In this document: in pieces, positions 41,701 to 52,973 of the stretch
Position numbering within the stretch: position 1 is the stretch's first letter
Layout of the letters: each line of letters opens with the position of its first letter
Origin: Opisthocomus hoazin
Taxonomy: Eukaryota > Chordata > Aves > Opisthocomiformes > Opisthocomidae
DNA length: 64,000 bases
NCBI RefSeq assembly: GCF_030867145.1
Contig: NC_134454.1
Location: forward strand, 69,298,308-69,362,307
Direction of reading: 5' to 3'
Notes under the pieces: model-generated
What the model was told of the DNA's origin: nothing
The model's database searches: none
The model's input: only the letters and a program-made list of their open reading frames with translations
Made by a program: the position numbers and the translations under genes

Positions 41701-44700
41701 CAACTCATCTACCAGCTGCTAGCAAAGGAATCATCTTGCATGTAGCCACAAGATACTGTAATCTAGCGTGGCGGCTGTTATGCTCCAGTTCTGCACTGCC
41801 ACTTCCGGTCTGTTGGATGCTGTGGGAATAGAGCACAAAAATCAGCTTGGGAGCTGCTTTGCTTGACACTGCTGGCTGAGATGACTTCTGCTCACTTCCC
41901 AGAATGCAGGAAACACCAGAAAAAATGCGTCAACTTCTCTATTGTTAAGTTCTGGAATAGCATAGGCCTCTAATTTCAGAGAATTTCAGAGTAGTACTGA
42001 AGGAGGAGGAAAAACTAAGAGCCTTGTTTGTGACCAAGACTGACAGATTGTTTCACCTGGCTGCGTTACCTTTTCCTCAGGATTAGCAGTCCCTAGTCTA
42101 TTCTTCAGATTTATTCTTTCTGTTGTGAAAGCAATATAACAAAAGTGAGGTAATAAATTTCTTTGTCTCATATGCCTTAAGTATAAATTAGCTGCTCTAG
42201 ACGAAGAGCTGGGAAATTAAAATATTTACTTAATGTTGTGTGTTGTATTTTTAAATTGACATTTTACTATTGCCTTTGAGAAATTCCTTTTGTAGGAAAC
42301 ACTTAAATCCATATGTGATTTACTCATAATACGCATATGCTCTCTCTGCTATATATTTCAAGCACCCTGTGGGAATGCGCACATTTTCTTTAACTTCTGT
42401 TCAACAGTACACTGTGACTTTTTTTCTCATTGTATTGAACTGTCTAAAAATATCTTTCAGTATTTTTTCCCCTGATTGCAGTATTCTCTTATACCTTTAG
42501 AACTGCATTTCTCCACTGACTGATTTGACAGTTCATGGAAAGGATAGAAATTATCAGCTGAAACTAACAAGCTCATGTTATTTCACCAGATTTTACTCCC
42601 CGCAGAACAATGTGAAAATGATGACCCATTTTCTCCTCTTTCAGGGATTAAAGGCCAATGCATCAAGAATCCTGAAACTATCACTAATTTGCAGTGATTT
42701 CTGTAGGCCACGGATGCTTCTATTTATATATTCCATCCTTTACAGTTCACTAGTTCTTTGATAAAGACTTCCCTGGCTTGCTGTAAAAGGAATTATTGAC
42801 AAAGATGGGGAAGCATGGTTGAAAGCAAACACAGGTACAGTCATTTGTGTAGAAATACTACAAGTTACTGACATGGTCAATTTGTTTTCTGTGATCCAAA
42901 TGCAGATACACCTTTTGGCTGACAAGGTCAAAGCTCTTTCAGCAGTACTTTGTGCAGCATTCCATCTTCCACATCTGTGCAGTTGCTCTTCCCATCCTAT
43001 TCACCCATAACTTCAATAAAGTCAAAGACTGCAATTCCATCAGTGCTTCCTGTGTCTCTCAGGAGTTTTGTAGGGCATGCCAAGTGGTCTATAGCACTGC
43101 ACTTGTTTTCTACACTAATTTTGATGATAATAGTACCTAGTAGCCTACAGAAAATGTTGATGGTTGGTGGTATTAATAATTTGTGAATCAGTCTGTAAAG
43201 TTGTTATTGCTGTGGCTTCTCTTGTAGATGTACCCGAAGTAGTGTAAACTGCCTGATTTGGGTATTGGTAGCACAGAGCCCAGCATGGGCTGCGAGACCC
43301 AGATGAGTGCTGGCTGGGTTAATTCCAGTGATTAGTCTGTTTGAGCTCCACACTGCTGGCACCTAGGAGAGAGAGTGTGTGAAGTCCGTAAAGGAAAATG
43401 ACACTGGCTTTGTGCTTTTCCTGATCTAATGATCTAGCACACAACATGGAGGAGGACGGAGGGTGGCGTGACTTCTGTGTTACTATGGGGCTTGGAGAAC
43501 TTTTATGGAATACATAATAATCTGTAATGAAAGCACATTGATCCCTATGCATATATGGTATGTTGATTCTCTTTGACCTCAGAGCCATGCATATCCTACA
43601 TGCCAAAACATTGCACAGTGAAGTAGGTGAAACAGTGGAAAATCTGTATCCATCAATCTAGCTACGTAAATATCTATTTTAAAACAACCAAGCTGGTGTG
43701 ATGAATCATACAATCTCCAAACATTCTCTATCTCTGTATCATTAAACCTCCCACTATTTTAGATTTCAAATCAACACCTCATCTCTCCTTAAACAATAAA
43801 AACCACCCAAGCCATTTTAAATATAGAAAATTGCAATTTTCTTCTGTGAAATCATCTTGTCTCTTCCATCTTGATGTACTCATCACCATTATATTTTCAC
43901 TGGTGGTTTTGAGTTTTCTGTACTTTCTGTCTACAAAAACATAAACAGAACATGACAGAAAGTTTTCTTATCTGTGGAAAGTTTTAAATCTGTAAATACA
44001 TGTTTCAAAAGAAAAAAAAAACAAAAGAAAAGCCAGAGAGAGTCCTGGTAAAAAGAGCTTTAGTTGTGTTAAATGTGAGTTTGTTCCTGATGGCTGAATA
44101 TAGACCATTATATATACTAAATCTTAGAGATCTCTATATGGCTGTGTTCACTTTATAGTGATATGAACCTTTGCACTTGTCTCATATTATTGGAATTTGA
44201 AGGGATATTTGTTCCCTCTTATCAGCAACATTAGGGCACTGCATTTATCTTTGCCCTGTTATCCTCTCCCCTGCTTTGTTTTGAATACATATGATTTTTC
44301 TCCTACAAGATATCATTCTTCATTGTTTGAGGCATAATGTTTTTAGTATGAGTTCTGCCTCTTCAGACAGTTACAGGGGAATAGATTAATACTTATAGCC
44401 ACAGGGCCTAGATAGGAGTGTCACTTCAGGGTGATCTCGCGAGGCTATACCTGCCAGAGGCCTCCTCTTTTTTTGGTATTATTTCCTGCCCAGGAGCTAC
44501 ATATGTTTTGCCAGCTCTTTATAAACATTATTCGCTGAAGACTAGATTCTGATCCTTCTGCTCATCCTTATAAATGCCTTATTTTAAAAACTGGTCTCTT
44601 GATGTTTCTTTGTAGAGAAAGGAGCGGTTCTATGCTATGAAAAGGATCTACAGCTGGCTCCTCAGGGACCAGGTTTAGAACCATAAGATGAATCGTAGCA

Positions 44701-45282
44701 TATCATGCTAAATTCCCCAGTAATATACTCTTTGGATAGCAGATATTTGTGATTGCATTTCATGGATTCTTATGCTGTTATAATTTTAAGGTTGTTAGAG
44801 GAAAGGAAATAAATTGGCATTTAGAAGTTTCTGTACTTGGAAAAATAGTGCAAAATAGCCATTCAGAGAGGCACTTGTAGGAACAGAACAGTGCAAAATA
44901 CTACTTGTGGAGGAACTGGTTTAGGTTTTTTCTCTGTCTCAGCAAATCCTTCAAGGTTTATATCCAAGCAGGGCTTGCGGTCTGCTCTCTCACTGTCAAC
45001 AAGCCTGCAGAGAAGAAAAGGAAAAAAGCAGAGCTAGCATCCTGGTTTTTTTTTGTTCTCAAGCAGAGTGCATAATTGTAATTTGCGAAAAGCTTTGTTG
45101 CTTTTGCACTTCAGATTGACATTCAGAGCAAGAAGATAGACATTATGTTAAGTATGCAAGTGGACAGAAGTAACACATTCTCATGATTCATGGCTGATCT
45201 TTGCTAATTTCTCTTTTAATTATTGTTGGCTGTTAATTATTGTTATATCTTCCAATTATTGTTGGGCAGAGAACACTGACCT
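38741..45282. other. Non-coding DNA, no gene recognised
   Basis: AT-rich with only short open frames. Small items: a 10-base tandem copy AATTTCAGAG at 41972-41991, and a TCTCGCGAGG site at 44435-44444. No transposable element was recognised. Confidence 0.6.
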
Positions 45283-45944
45283 TGTTTTGAGTGGGACAGA
45301 GTTAATTTCGCTCCCAGTAGCTGCTGTGTTTGGGGTTTAGTAGGAGAAGAATGTTGAGAACACTGATGTTTTCTGTTGTTGCTGTGAAATCAAGGATTTC
45401 TTCAGTTTCTTATGTTCAGTTAATGAGCAGGTGTGCGAGAGCTGGGAAGGAGAACAGCCAGACAGCTAGCCCAAGCTGGCCAGTGGAAATGTTCCATAAC
45501 ATAGATGGCATGCTCAATTTGTCAGCGGGGTTTGGCTGGGGGGCAGGACTCTCTCTTTGCTTTTTCTGTGAGTTCAAATCTTCTCTTGGCTGGGAGTTTG
45601 AACTTTTCCGGGAGTTCAATCTTTTTTGGGCATTTCACAATATTCTTGAAATCCACTATTTCTGGGTTCTGTGATTGCTGCTCAGGGAATGGCTGCGAAC
45701 TGGTCATTGGGTGGTGAGAAAATTGTATATGTTTTGCTTATTCATTATTATCATTGTTATTATCATTACTATTATTAATATTGTTAGTAGTATTTCCTTT
45801 GTTACCTTATTAAACTGTCGTTATCTCAACCCACAAATTTTACCTTTTGTCCATTTCTCCTCCCCATCCCACTTGGAGGGAAGGGGAGGGGTGAGTGAGC
45901 ACATGTGAGGTCCTAGTTGCTGGTTGGTGGGTTAAGCCATGACA
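45283..45944 (+). mobile_element. Solo LTR of ERVL type
   Basis: A block of about 660 bases with the layout of avian ERVL LTRs. It starts TGTTTTGAGTGGGACAGAG TTAATTT and continues CCAGTAGCTGCTGTGTTTGG and GAGAACACTGATGTTTTCTG. Next come an ATT-repeat tract at about 45741-45785, TTAAACTGTCGTTATCTCAA and CCCATCCCACTTGGAGGGAA, and the end GGGTTAAGCCATGACA. It is the same family as the shorter LTR in the 10-kb CR1. I see no clear target-site duplication and no internal retroviral sequence, so it is probably old. Confidence 0.85.
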
Positions 45945-48900
45945 AAAGTAAATAAAATCCCTCCAAACAAGTTATGTCTTTTAAGACCAACGCAAGATTT
46001 CTCACTATATATAAAAAAGTAAAACCCCAAACCCTGGATCAAAACCCCAAGCACTTTCTAAATCATTACAAATCTAGAGGTATCCACACAGGTGGTGATT
46101 ATTTTCAAATCTTCTTGATGCAGAGCTGCAGGGAGTATGTGACATATCCTATCAACTATATATTATTGAAATTGTTTCCTTCTAGAGTTTGGAAAATGTC
46201 AGCAACGCTTAGGCAAGACAATAATAAGAGGGAGATGGCAGAGGTAGGAATAGTTGAGTAAAAGTCAGCTGTGTGGTCCTATTTCCTAATTAAAGAACAT
46301 GCCATGGGGAGTCAATCCAATGATACTGAAACTGCAGCCTACATTAAAAAAGGAAAAGGTATTCAGCCTGGGAGAGTATTTGCCAAAAGAAGCAGTGAGG
46401 CCAAGACTTGGAAAGAATTCAAAAGCCACTTGGCACTTGTACAAACGTAGTCACCCACAATAAAATAAAAGATGATAAGTTTTTCAAGGGAGATACAGGG
46501 ATTGTTGTTTTAGAGTGTGAGTCAATCAATAATTGCCTGAGAGTGGAATGGAACTTCCCTTTGGAGAAGTTATTCTTCCACTGTCTGTAACGAGATTTCT
46601 CAGACCTCTTTCTTGCAGCATCTGGTTCTGGCCATTGTTAGTGACAGGGCACAGACTGCGTAACTTAATAATTAATCTTTGTTACTAACATCTAGGCCAA
46701 AAAGAGCTCTGGGATGTTCAGTGAAGTATTTATATAAACATTGTTGGATGGCTTTCTTGTAAAAAGGCCTCTGAAATGGTTCAGCTAGATGCTCATGCTG
46801 TTAACTGTGTACCGCTGTGCAATAAAGTACATCTATCTGAAGTGTTTAACAATCTCCACAGGGCTGCTCTGTCACTGTGCCACTCCTGTGTGATCACAGA
46901 ATACATAAAAGGCTAAACCTCTGCAGAGAACCCAATCTCGTCTGGAATCAAGGACGCTTAAGGTAATCTGCTACGGAATGACTTTTAGAGTCTTTCCTGT
47001 GAGGTAGAACAGGGCTTAGCAGTTGGCACTATACTTTTAGAAAAGGATGTGGGTAGAGATTGCAGGATGTCATGGGGCCACTTATGCCACAGTGTCTTTA
47101 CAGTTCCCTTTCGAATACTGTACAGTGCCCGGAACAAGACAAGGAATATCTTGCCTACACAACAGAAGCTTACAGTGCTTTTAAAGAGGAATTTGACTAA
47201 CAGTACTGTGGCTGTGCCATAGAGCTCTGTTCAGACTGCTCAGCCCTCCTAGGCAGTCAGGGCAAATTAACCTGTCCAGAAGCCTGTGTTCTCACTAGTA
47301 GACTGTTGGACTCCTCTGTACAGTTGGATTAAGAAGTGCTAGACAGCATTCCTGGGCACTGAAACTCAATTGTTTGTGCTGTTAGACCATTTGGCTTAGG
47401 CAGACCTCTAACCTGAGCCAGCTAACTCTGGGCCAAACAATTCCTTAACGTGGCAATAGAATTAGCATGGTTTGAGGAACATTCCCAAAAGGCAACTGGG
47501 ATGTGATCTTTGTGTTTGGAGCAGTGAGGGAGTTTAAATTCTAGAAATGGGCTAATTTTAGCCTGCTATTTTCAATTCTCAGTGCTGGGAATGACCCACA
47601 GTGTATAGAAGTTAACAGTGGCAGTCTTATTTGCTTTTAAGTTTAATGGTGGCTTGAGTATACATATCTGTGCAGGGCAGACATGCCTGGCATCTTGGTG
47701 AAAATCTAGTTAAAATTCCTGTGCTCAGAAAGACCAGAAGGGAAGAAAATAATTGCCTTGGAGGTATGACTATGGAGAAATATTCCACAGGGGATCTGTT
47801 ACCTTCAGACTCTGATCATCTTTAGAAGAAAGTTTTTCATAAGTGATGCTCAGGATGCAAACTTCGATGTTTCACAAAACCCACCCAAAAGACTTAACCC
47901 AAAAGACTTTTGATATAAACCCTAAGTCTGCGAGATATTTTGTCACCGCTATTGGAGCTATGTTGGAGGTTTTTTTGGGGTTTTTTGGTTTGTTTTGTTT
48001 TTGTGTTTGGTACCAGTTATGCTGCCTGGAATAATGGCTCTGGATTAATTAGAGATGGTCTAAGAATTCACTGGGTTTCCTTTTGGAAGGGCAACATGTA
48101 ACAAGGCCAAAACAGGTACCCTATAAACTTCAAGAAGAGGTGAAATGGCATATTCTTCCAACTTCTTTTACCTTTGTTATTAGAAAATTATTGCTGGCTA
48201 TTCAAGCCATTTGTGCTAGCAATGTGTAGGAGGCTATGAATCTGCTTTGTGGTAGTGTATTTCATCTTCCTATGTCTTTTCCACATCTCAGTGTTTGAGG
48301 GATAAAAGGCTCTGATGCAGAAAATAAAGATCATCTCATATTGGAATTTAAGCATGTGTTAAGAGCTTTGATGAATTAGAACTTAAGCATAGGATAGTGG
48401 AGAACACTATCACATTCTCTAGAAAAGATTTTGCAGTGTGTGCACCCTACAGCTCAACAACAGGCAGAGGTATTTGAGCTGGCTCCGGAACTGGATGTGG
48501 AATTGCTATGTCAGCACAGTGCTACACCCTAATTAATTGGCACAGAGGAGTTAGGTAAATTAGCTCAGGTAGCACTGTACTAATGCAGCTCTGCTTCTTC
48601 CAGCCACATGACATCTAAGCTGTGTTGGATCAGGTAAATGTTCCAGCTTGTTCAGAACCTTTAACTTGCTCCTAGACAGCATCAAGTACCATGCTGTTAG
48701 GTGTCTGACTTTGAATCTCCCTGTCTTTGAACAAATAGCCTTGTTTTGCAATTGAACTTAACCCCCCCCCAAAAAAAAAAAATTGTGAAAGACTTCAGAA
48801 GCAGTTATCTTTTAGCATTGAAACAAAATATTCTGATTTTCTGAAATCAAATTCAGAAAACGTGTTTGCATCACAGACTGAATTTATGTGTGAATGTGCT

Positions 48901-51146
48901 AAAGTGTTTTTCCAGTACAAACATTGCCCCATTCTATTCACTCAAAATCTGCGACAGCACAACAGCTCTTCATCTGGCCAAACTGCACTGAATGTGTCCA
49001 GAAGAAAGCTTCTTTGTCTATTGTGAATAAACAGACCCTGCTGCCATAGACCAAATAAGAGATTAAGGAAATCCAAAACCTGGCTGGATGATAGCAGCTT
49101 CTGAATGTTTTATGGGACAAAAACGCTTTGAAAGGTCTATGGCTATTTTGAACATTTTTTATCCTGTAAATAAGACATAAAAAACACATCTAAAGATTCA
49201 AATTTTCCATTCTTCACAATGAAATATACTGAGACACACTCTAGGCCAAACTATATGCTTGATTTTTGATCAAATTATTCACTGGCACACTTGGGAGTCC
49301 CATATGTAGACATATTGTACGTTAGTTTTGATCACAGGAGGCTTGTGTCTTTGGTGTTCATTGCAATGCAGTAGGTTGTAAGGTGCTGCCCTGGATTATT
49401 TTGAGTCTCTTAAGCTGCAATTTAAGTATTTCTTGGAAGCTTGTCCTCCTGCCTTGCGTTCCATTTCTTTTCTATGGATATAAGTTCCAATTATTTGGCC
49501 ATACAGAAAAATTACAAAGCTTTTAATGCACAGTTTTCTACCCTGAACTCCAAAAGAAGTGGAGCTTATGTAGTTGAAGCCTGTATGTATCTACCAACAG
49601 TTTTGAACAGTTTTGAATATTTTGTCCAATATCTCCCATGTTTAATAGCGATGTAGAGTGCTTAGAGAGATTAAAGTCGCTTTTCTCTCATGAAGTAGTG
49701 GATCAAGTATATGGTGAGAAATACTTCTGTTCTCCCACTAGCAGAAGAGCTGCAGTGTTATGATTTCCTGTCCATAATATCCGAGAATCTACAGACATTT
49801 TGAAAGCAGGAAAAGCATCAGTCAGAGCTTGCTCTTTCTTGGGAAGAATTTAACCACATTACAGGAAGCCATGGGGAATCACTTTTTGTCCATTGCATTG
49901 CTTATAGAACTTGCTCTATAAAACCCTCTATCTTCTGTACAGAATTATGACCATAATAAAATTATCACTTGATTTTCAATGTTTCACAGTTTCACATGTG
50001 ACAATCCCTTATGGCTCTACCTGTGTCTTTGTGACAGACACTTCTGGAGTGAATCAATCATTTCATAGGAAGTTTTGATTTCTAGCTGTTGATAAATTGT
50101 TCACAGAACTGAAAACTGGATGTAAGGCATTTGATGATATATTATGATGACAGAATCTCCTCAGGCACTCACAGTCTAGTGAGGCAGGGAGTTGTATAGG
50201 AGGCTTAGCCACCTGCTAAAATTACAAGCATTTGTATTATGTTGTCCAACTTCAACTATGCGAATTAGTTTTATTCATATTTCTGAAAGTTGTATTCTTT
50301 GCTCTTATTAAATTGCTTTGATTAAATTATAACAGGAAGCTGATCTTTACAGTCCCTTGGGCTAGTGTAGGTAGAGAAGGAATGCTGGTGGTCCACTGCC
50401 TCTCCATTTCCTAGTGAATTTTCAATATTTTCTTACAAGTTCTGTGTATTGTTTTGTCTGCAAAGGTTTACTACATTGTGATTAAAATGAAAAATTGTTC
50501 TGTTCTTCAGTCTTTAAGATGATGAGAGCAGTACTGAACTTTCATATGAGACAAAAGGGATATATATCAGTGTGGCATATCCAGTAAGCACAACCTATGC
50601 CAAACAATAATAACATAATTTTGTAGGGCAAAAGCCTGCAGAACTTCAGGAAAACATGATTTTGTGGACTGGTATGACTGAAACTGAATCAGGTAGCCAA
50701 GTACCAGGTCTTGTATTTTCTAGCACATGAGACAGCACAGTCATCTTTCCCTGGTTGGGATATGTGTATGCCTACTTCATTTTTCATGTGATACCTCTTG
50801 ACTTCACATTGCAGGGGCTAGTCCTGTGGCAAGTTACATGTGTTTTGGCACTAACCTGCAGCTAGGGAAAATGCTTCAAAGCAGACCTCCTCTTGAGTAT
50901 TTGACACAACTCAGCACTGTCACTTCTCTCCTGCCGTCTGTCCTAGATGTAAACAGGGAATCACCCTAATCTGTGGACCAGCTGCACCTGGCACAGATGA
51001 TCATGGACAGAGAAAGAGGCCATAGCACTGTGCTGCATAAATGCAGGAGACACACTTCATGATGTGCTTGTCATTTCTCAGGAATACTAAGTGCTTGATG
51101 TATCCCTGTGGTGCCTTCCTGGACAGGTAAGCCATGAGAATCCATG
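45945..51146. other. Non-coding DNA, no gene recognised
   Basis: AT-rich, short open frames only. Contains a possible 5S-rRNA-like relic at 46911-46965, a T/G-rich tract at 47969-48006, and a C10/A12 tract at about 48763-48782. Confidence 0.6.
46911..46965 (+). repeat. Possible relic related to 5S rRNA (SINE3/AmnSINE-like)
   Basis: CCCAATCTCGTCTG at 46931-46944 matches 13 of 14 bases of the 5S rRNA box A region (CCCGATCTCGTCTG). The 20 bases before it (GGCTAAACCTCTGCAGAGAA) align loosely with the preceding 5S sequence. The bases after it (gaatcaaggacgcttaagg) align with gaps. Similarity fades further 3'. AmnSINE1 is a known 5S-derived amniote SINE. A chance match cannot be excluded by eye. 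Confidence 0.3.
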
Positions 51147-51855
51147 AGAGTGGATTGAGAGCAGCCCTGAGGAGCAGAACTTGGGGGTGCTGGTTGACGA
51201 GAAGCTCAACATGACCTGGTGATGTGTGCTCACAACTCAGAAGGCCAACCATATCCTAGGCTGCATCAAAAGAAATATGGCCAGCAGGCTGAGGGTGGTG
51301 ATTCTGCCCCTCTACTCTGCCCTGGTAAGACCCCACCTGGAGTCCTGTGTCCAGTTCTTGGAGCCCTCAGCACAGGAAAGACATGGAGCTGTTGGAGCAG
51401 ATCCAGAGGAGGGCCACAAAAGTGATCTGAGGGCTGGAACACCTCTCCTACAAGGACAGTCTGAGAGAGCTGGGGCTGTTCAGCCTGGAGGAGGCTCTGG
51501 GGACACCTTATAGCAGCCTTCCAGTACCTGAAGAAGGCCTATACGAAAGATGGAGAGGGACTTGTTAGAAGGGCATGTAGTGATAGAACAAGGGGTAATG
51601 GCTTCAAACTGAAAGAGGATAGATTTAGATTAGACATAAGGAAGACATTCTTTACTGTGAGGGTGGTGAGGCACTCTCATAGGTTGCCCAGAGAAGCTGT
51701 GGCTGCCCCCTCCCTGGCAGTGTTCAAGGCCAGGCTGGATGGGGCTTTGAGCAACCTGGTCTAGTGGAAGGTCTGGCCATGGCAGGTGGGTCGGAACTAG
51801 GTGATCTTTAAGGTCCTTTCCAACCCAAACCATTCTATGGTTCTATGATTCTATA
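51147..51855 (+). mobile_element. CR1 3' fragment, broken frame
   Basis: Begins GATTGAGAGCAGCCCTGAGG within ORF2 and runs to the 3' end with ATTCTATG-type octamers near 51832-51855. Translated pieces match CR1 ([37 protein letters not shown]), but the frame is lost near 51350 and an internal TGA lies at 51220-51222. It belongs to the same subgroup as the 10-kb copy. Confidence 0.92.
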
Positions 51856-52955
51856 AGGATGAATTTCCTTGTGCTTATCTTATTGCTTTTTGATAGTGAA
51901 TCCGGCGTCTGCAGAAACAAAACACAGTATAGCATGAACTGCTGGTCTGGGGAGATGCAGCAGTCATTAGCAAAGTCTCGCCCAGCACAGGGTTAACACA
52001 GCCTGGTCTTGACAGCCTCAGTTATACAGCTCTCCTCACACATTGCCACTTAGCTCCCTTCCCAATGACATTGTCACAACAAATTAAAGACCCCATCCTG
52101 AAAGCACGTCATGCATGTGGGTAGTCAGAGTTAATCACATGCATGAGTGTTTGCAGGACTGCAGCCTGAGAGAGTAAAATCTAGAAAAGCAACTACATAA
52201 AATGACCTATTTTGTGCGGGAGGAGAAAGGCCCTCAACAGAAGTTGTCCATAGCTTACTCGGTTATAACGTCAATAAATATGTTGTCTCTTATTTTTTCT
52301 TCTAAAACATCTTTCCCTCCTATACCACTGTTATCTAAAGACATAGTAGCAAGGCTGAAATGTGAAACTGGCACTCTGCCAGCACTTTAAATCTGTTGAT
52401 GTGGCTGTGACACTAAACCCCAGACACAGGAATAGCTGCCTGTCCTAGACTTCTTCATTGATTGATTTCTTGAGCAACTTTTGTCGGTTTTGGAGATTAG
52501 GAGTTGTGATTATGGGATAGGAGCATAATGAAAAATAAAACAAAGGGAGATGCTGTTACTCACTTTTTGCCATGCACTCAGCAGCTTTAATGGCCTAGTT
52601 AGCACCTGCCTCTTTAATAGGTTTTAGCAAGAAGGCTCAACCAGACCCTTCTTTATTGCAGTAATTTGTTTGCAAATCAGTTCTACTGGATTAAAAAAAA
52701 AGTGTTGTTTATGCTACTTTGAAGGGGAAATGCTAAACAAATGTCTCTTTTAAAATATTTCTCTCATTTTCTACATATATATATGTATATTTAAGTAAAT
52801 ATGCACAACTGAAAGAATAGCATGGTACTTTTTGGCCTGCCATTGCATTGCCTACACGTTGCTAAATATGTTACGTTATGTTGCCAGACAGAACATGAGG
52901 TGGGAAAGAAATCTGGGGTTTTTTTCAAGCAATTGCCAAACTATTTTTATTCCCT

Positions 52956-52973
52956 CCCCCCCCCCCCCCCCCC
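52956..52973. repeat. Poly(C) tract, 18 bases
   Basis: An uninterrupted run of 18 Cs preceded by CCCT. The other strand is a G run able to form quadruplex structures. Length may be unreliable because such runs are hard to sequence. Confidence 0.9.

Noticed and set aside
45330..45908. Frames of 60-114 codons near 45.5 kb
   Set aside because: They fall within the second ERVL-type LTR.
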